The position numbers were made by a program, and so were the translations under genes. Source: Baffinella frigidus (Eukaryota; Cryptophyceae; Cryptomonadales; Baffinellaceae). From it: a DNA stretch of 24,659 nt. Below are positions 23,290-24,659 of the stretch, one piece after another. Location of the stretch: contig MU647274.1 in the NCBI GenBank assembly GCA_026770585.1, positions 34,512-59,170 on the forward strand. The letters run 5' to 3'. Positions within the stretch are counted from its first letter, which is position 1. Every line of letters begins with the position of its first letter. Under the pieces are notes generated by a model that did not search any database, was not told the origin of the DNA, and saw nothing but the letters and a program-made list of their open reading frames with translations.

Positions 23290-24659
<1,370 letters not shown>

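Overview
This is eukaryotic nuclear DNA, most likely from an alveolate alga (chromerid, dinoflagellate or relative). The grounds are TTTAGGG mixed with TTCAGGG telomere-type repeats, tiny GC-rich exons in very long repeat-filled introns, probable GA and GC donors beside normal GT donors, and a predicted membrane-entering TPR glycosyltransferase. The lineage is inference; the split genes are read from the sequence.

Two divergent genes account for the coding content. On the minus strand, from about 22990 to 125 and running off the window at its 3' end, lies one TPR-plus-GT41 glycosyltransferase of the O-GlcNAc transferase/SPINDLY type. I placed 24 exons of 35 to 121 bp (the first is longer) by homology and by reading phase across junctions. 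About 2.1 kb of coding sequence is spread over 22.9 kb. Exons 1-14 encode a hydrophobic N-terminus and roughly ten TPR helical pairs. Exons 15-24 encode the linker and first half of the catalytic region: the CDW-DYE block, the SADF strand, FEIFCF, LNGYT, RPAP-LGFP, DRIVTPPE and VNDH. The second half of the catalytic region lies outside the window. One step, exon 16 to 17, does not join in phase and probably hides a small exon near 7.1 kb. On the plus strand, from 23290 to the window end, is a ubiquitin gene cut by introns after Thr7 and Gln31. About 300 bp, including a 21-bp inverted repeat, separate the two starts.

Almost everything else is intron. Three kinds of sequence recur. (1) Truncated copies ('echoes') of the edge of a neighbouring exon, usually with its splice site: 5' echoes carry acceptor plus exon start, 3' echoes carry exon end plus donor. 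Nearly every exon has one, exon 24 has five, and ubiquitin exon 3 has one. (2) Short hairpin or terminal-inverted-repeat elements of 105 to 310 bp (MITE or introner-like) in at least 14 families, several present in two or more introns. One family occurs in both the glycosyltransferase and ubiquitin genes, and some are nested. (3) Minisatellites and low-complexity tracts: degenerate telomere-type repeats, CT/GA runs, tetranucleotide CTGT/CTGA, and arrays that embed splice acceptors. A 505-bp N gap (11120-11624) lies in a G-rich part of intron 12.

The feature of most interest is the system of exon-edge echoes together with hairpin elements, which looks like active intron growth or gain. No RNA genes, CRISPR arrays or prokaryotic features were seen.
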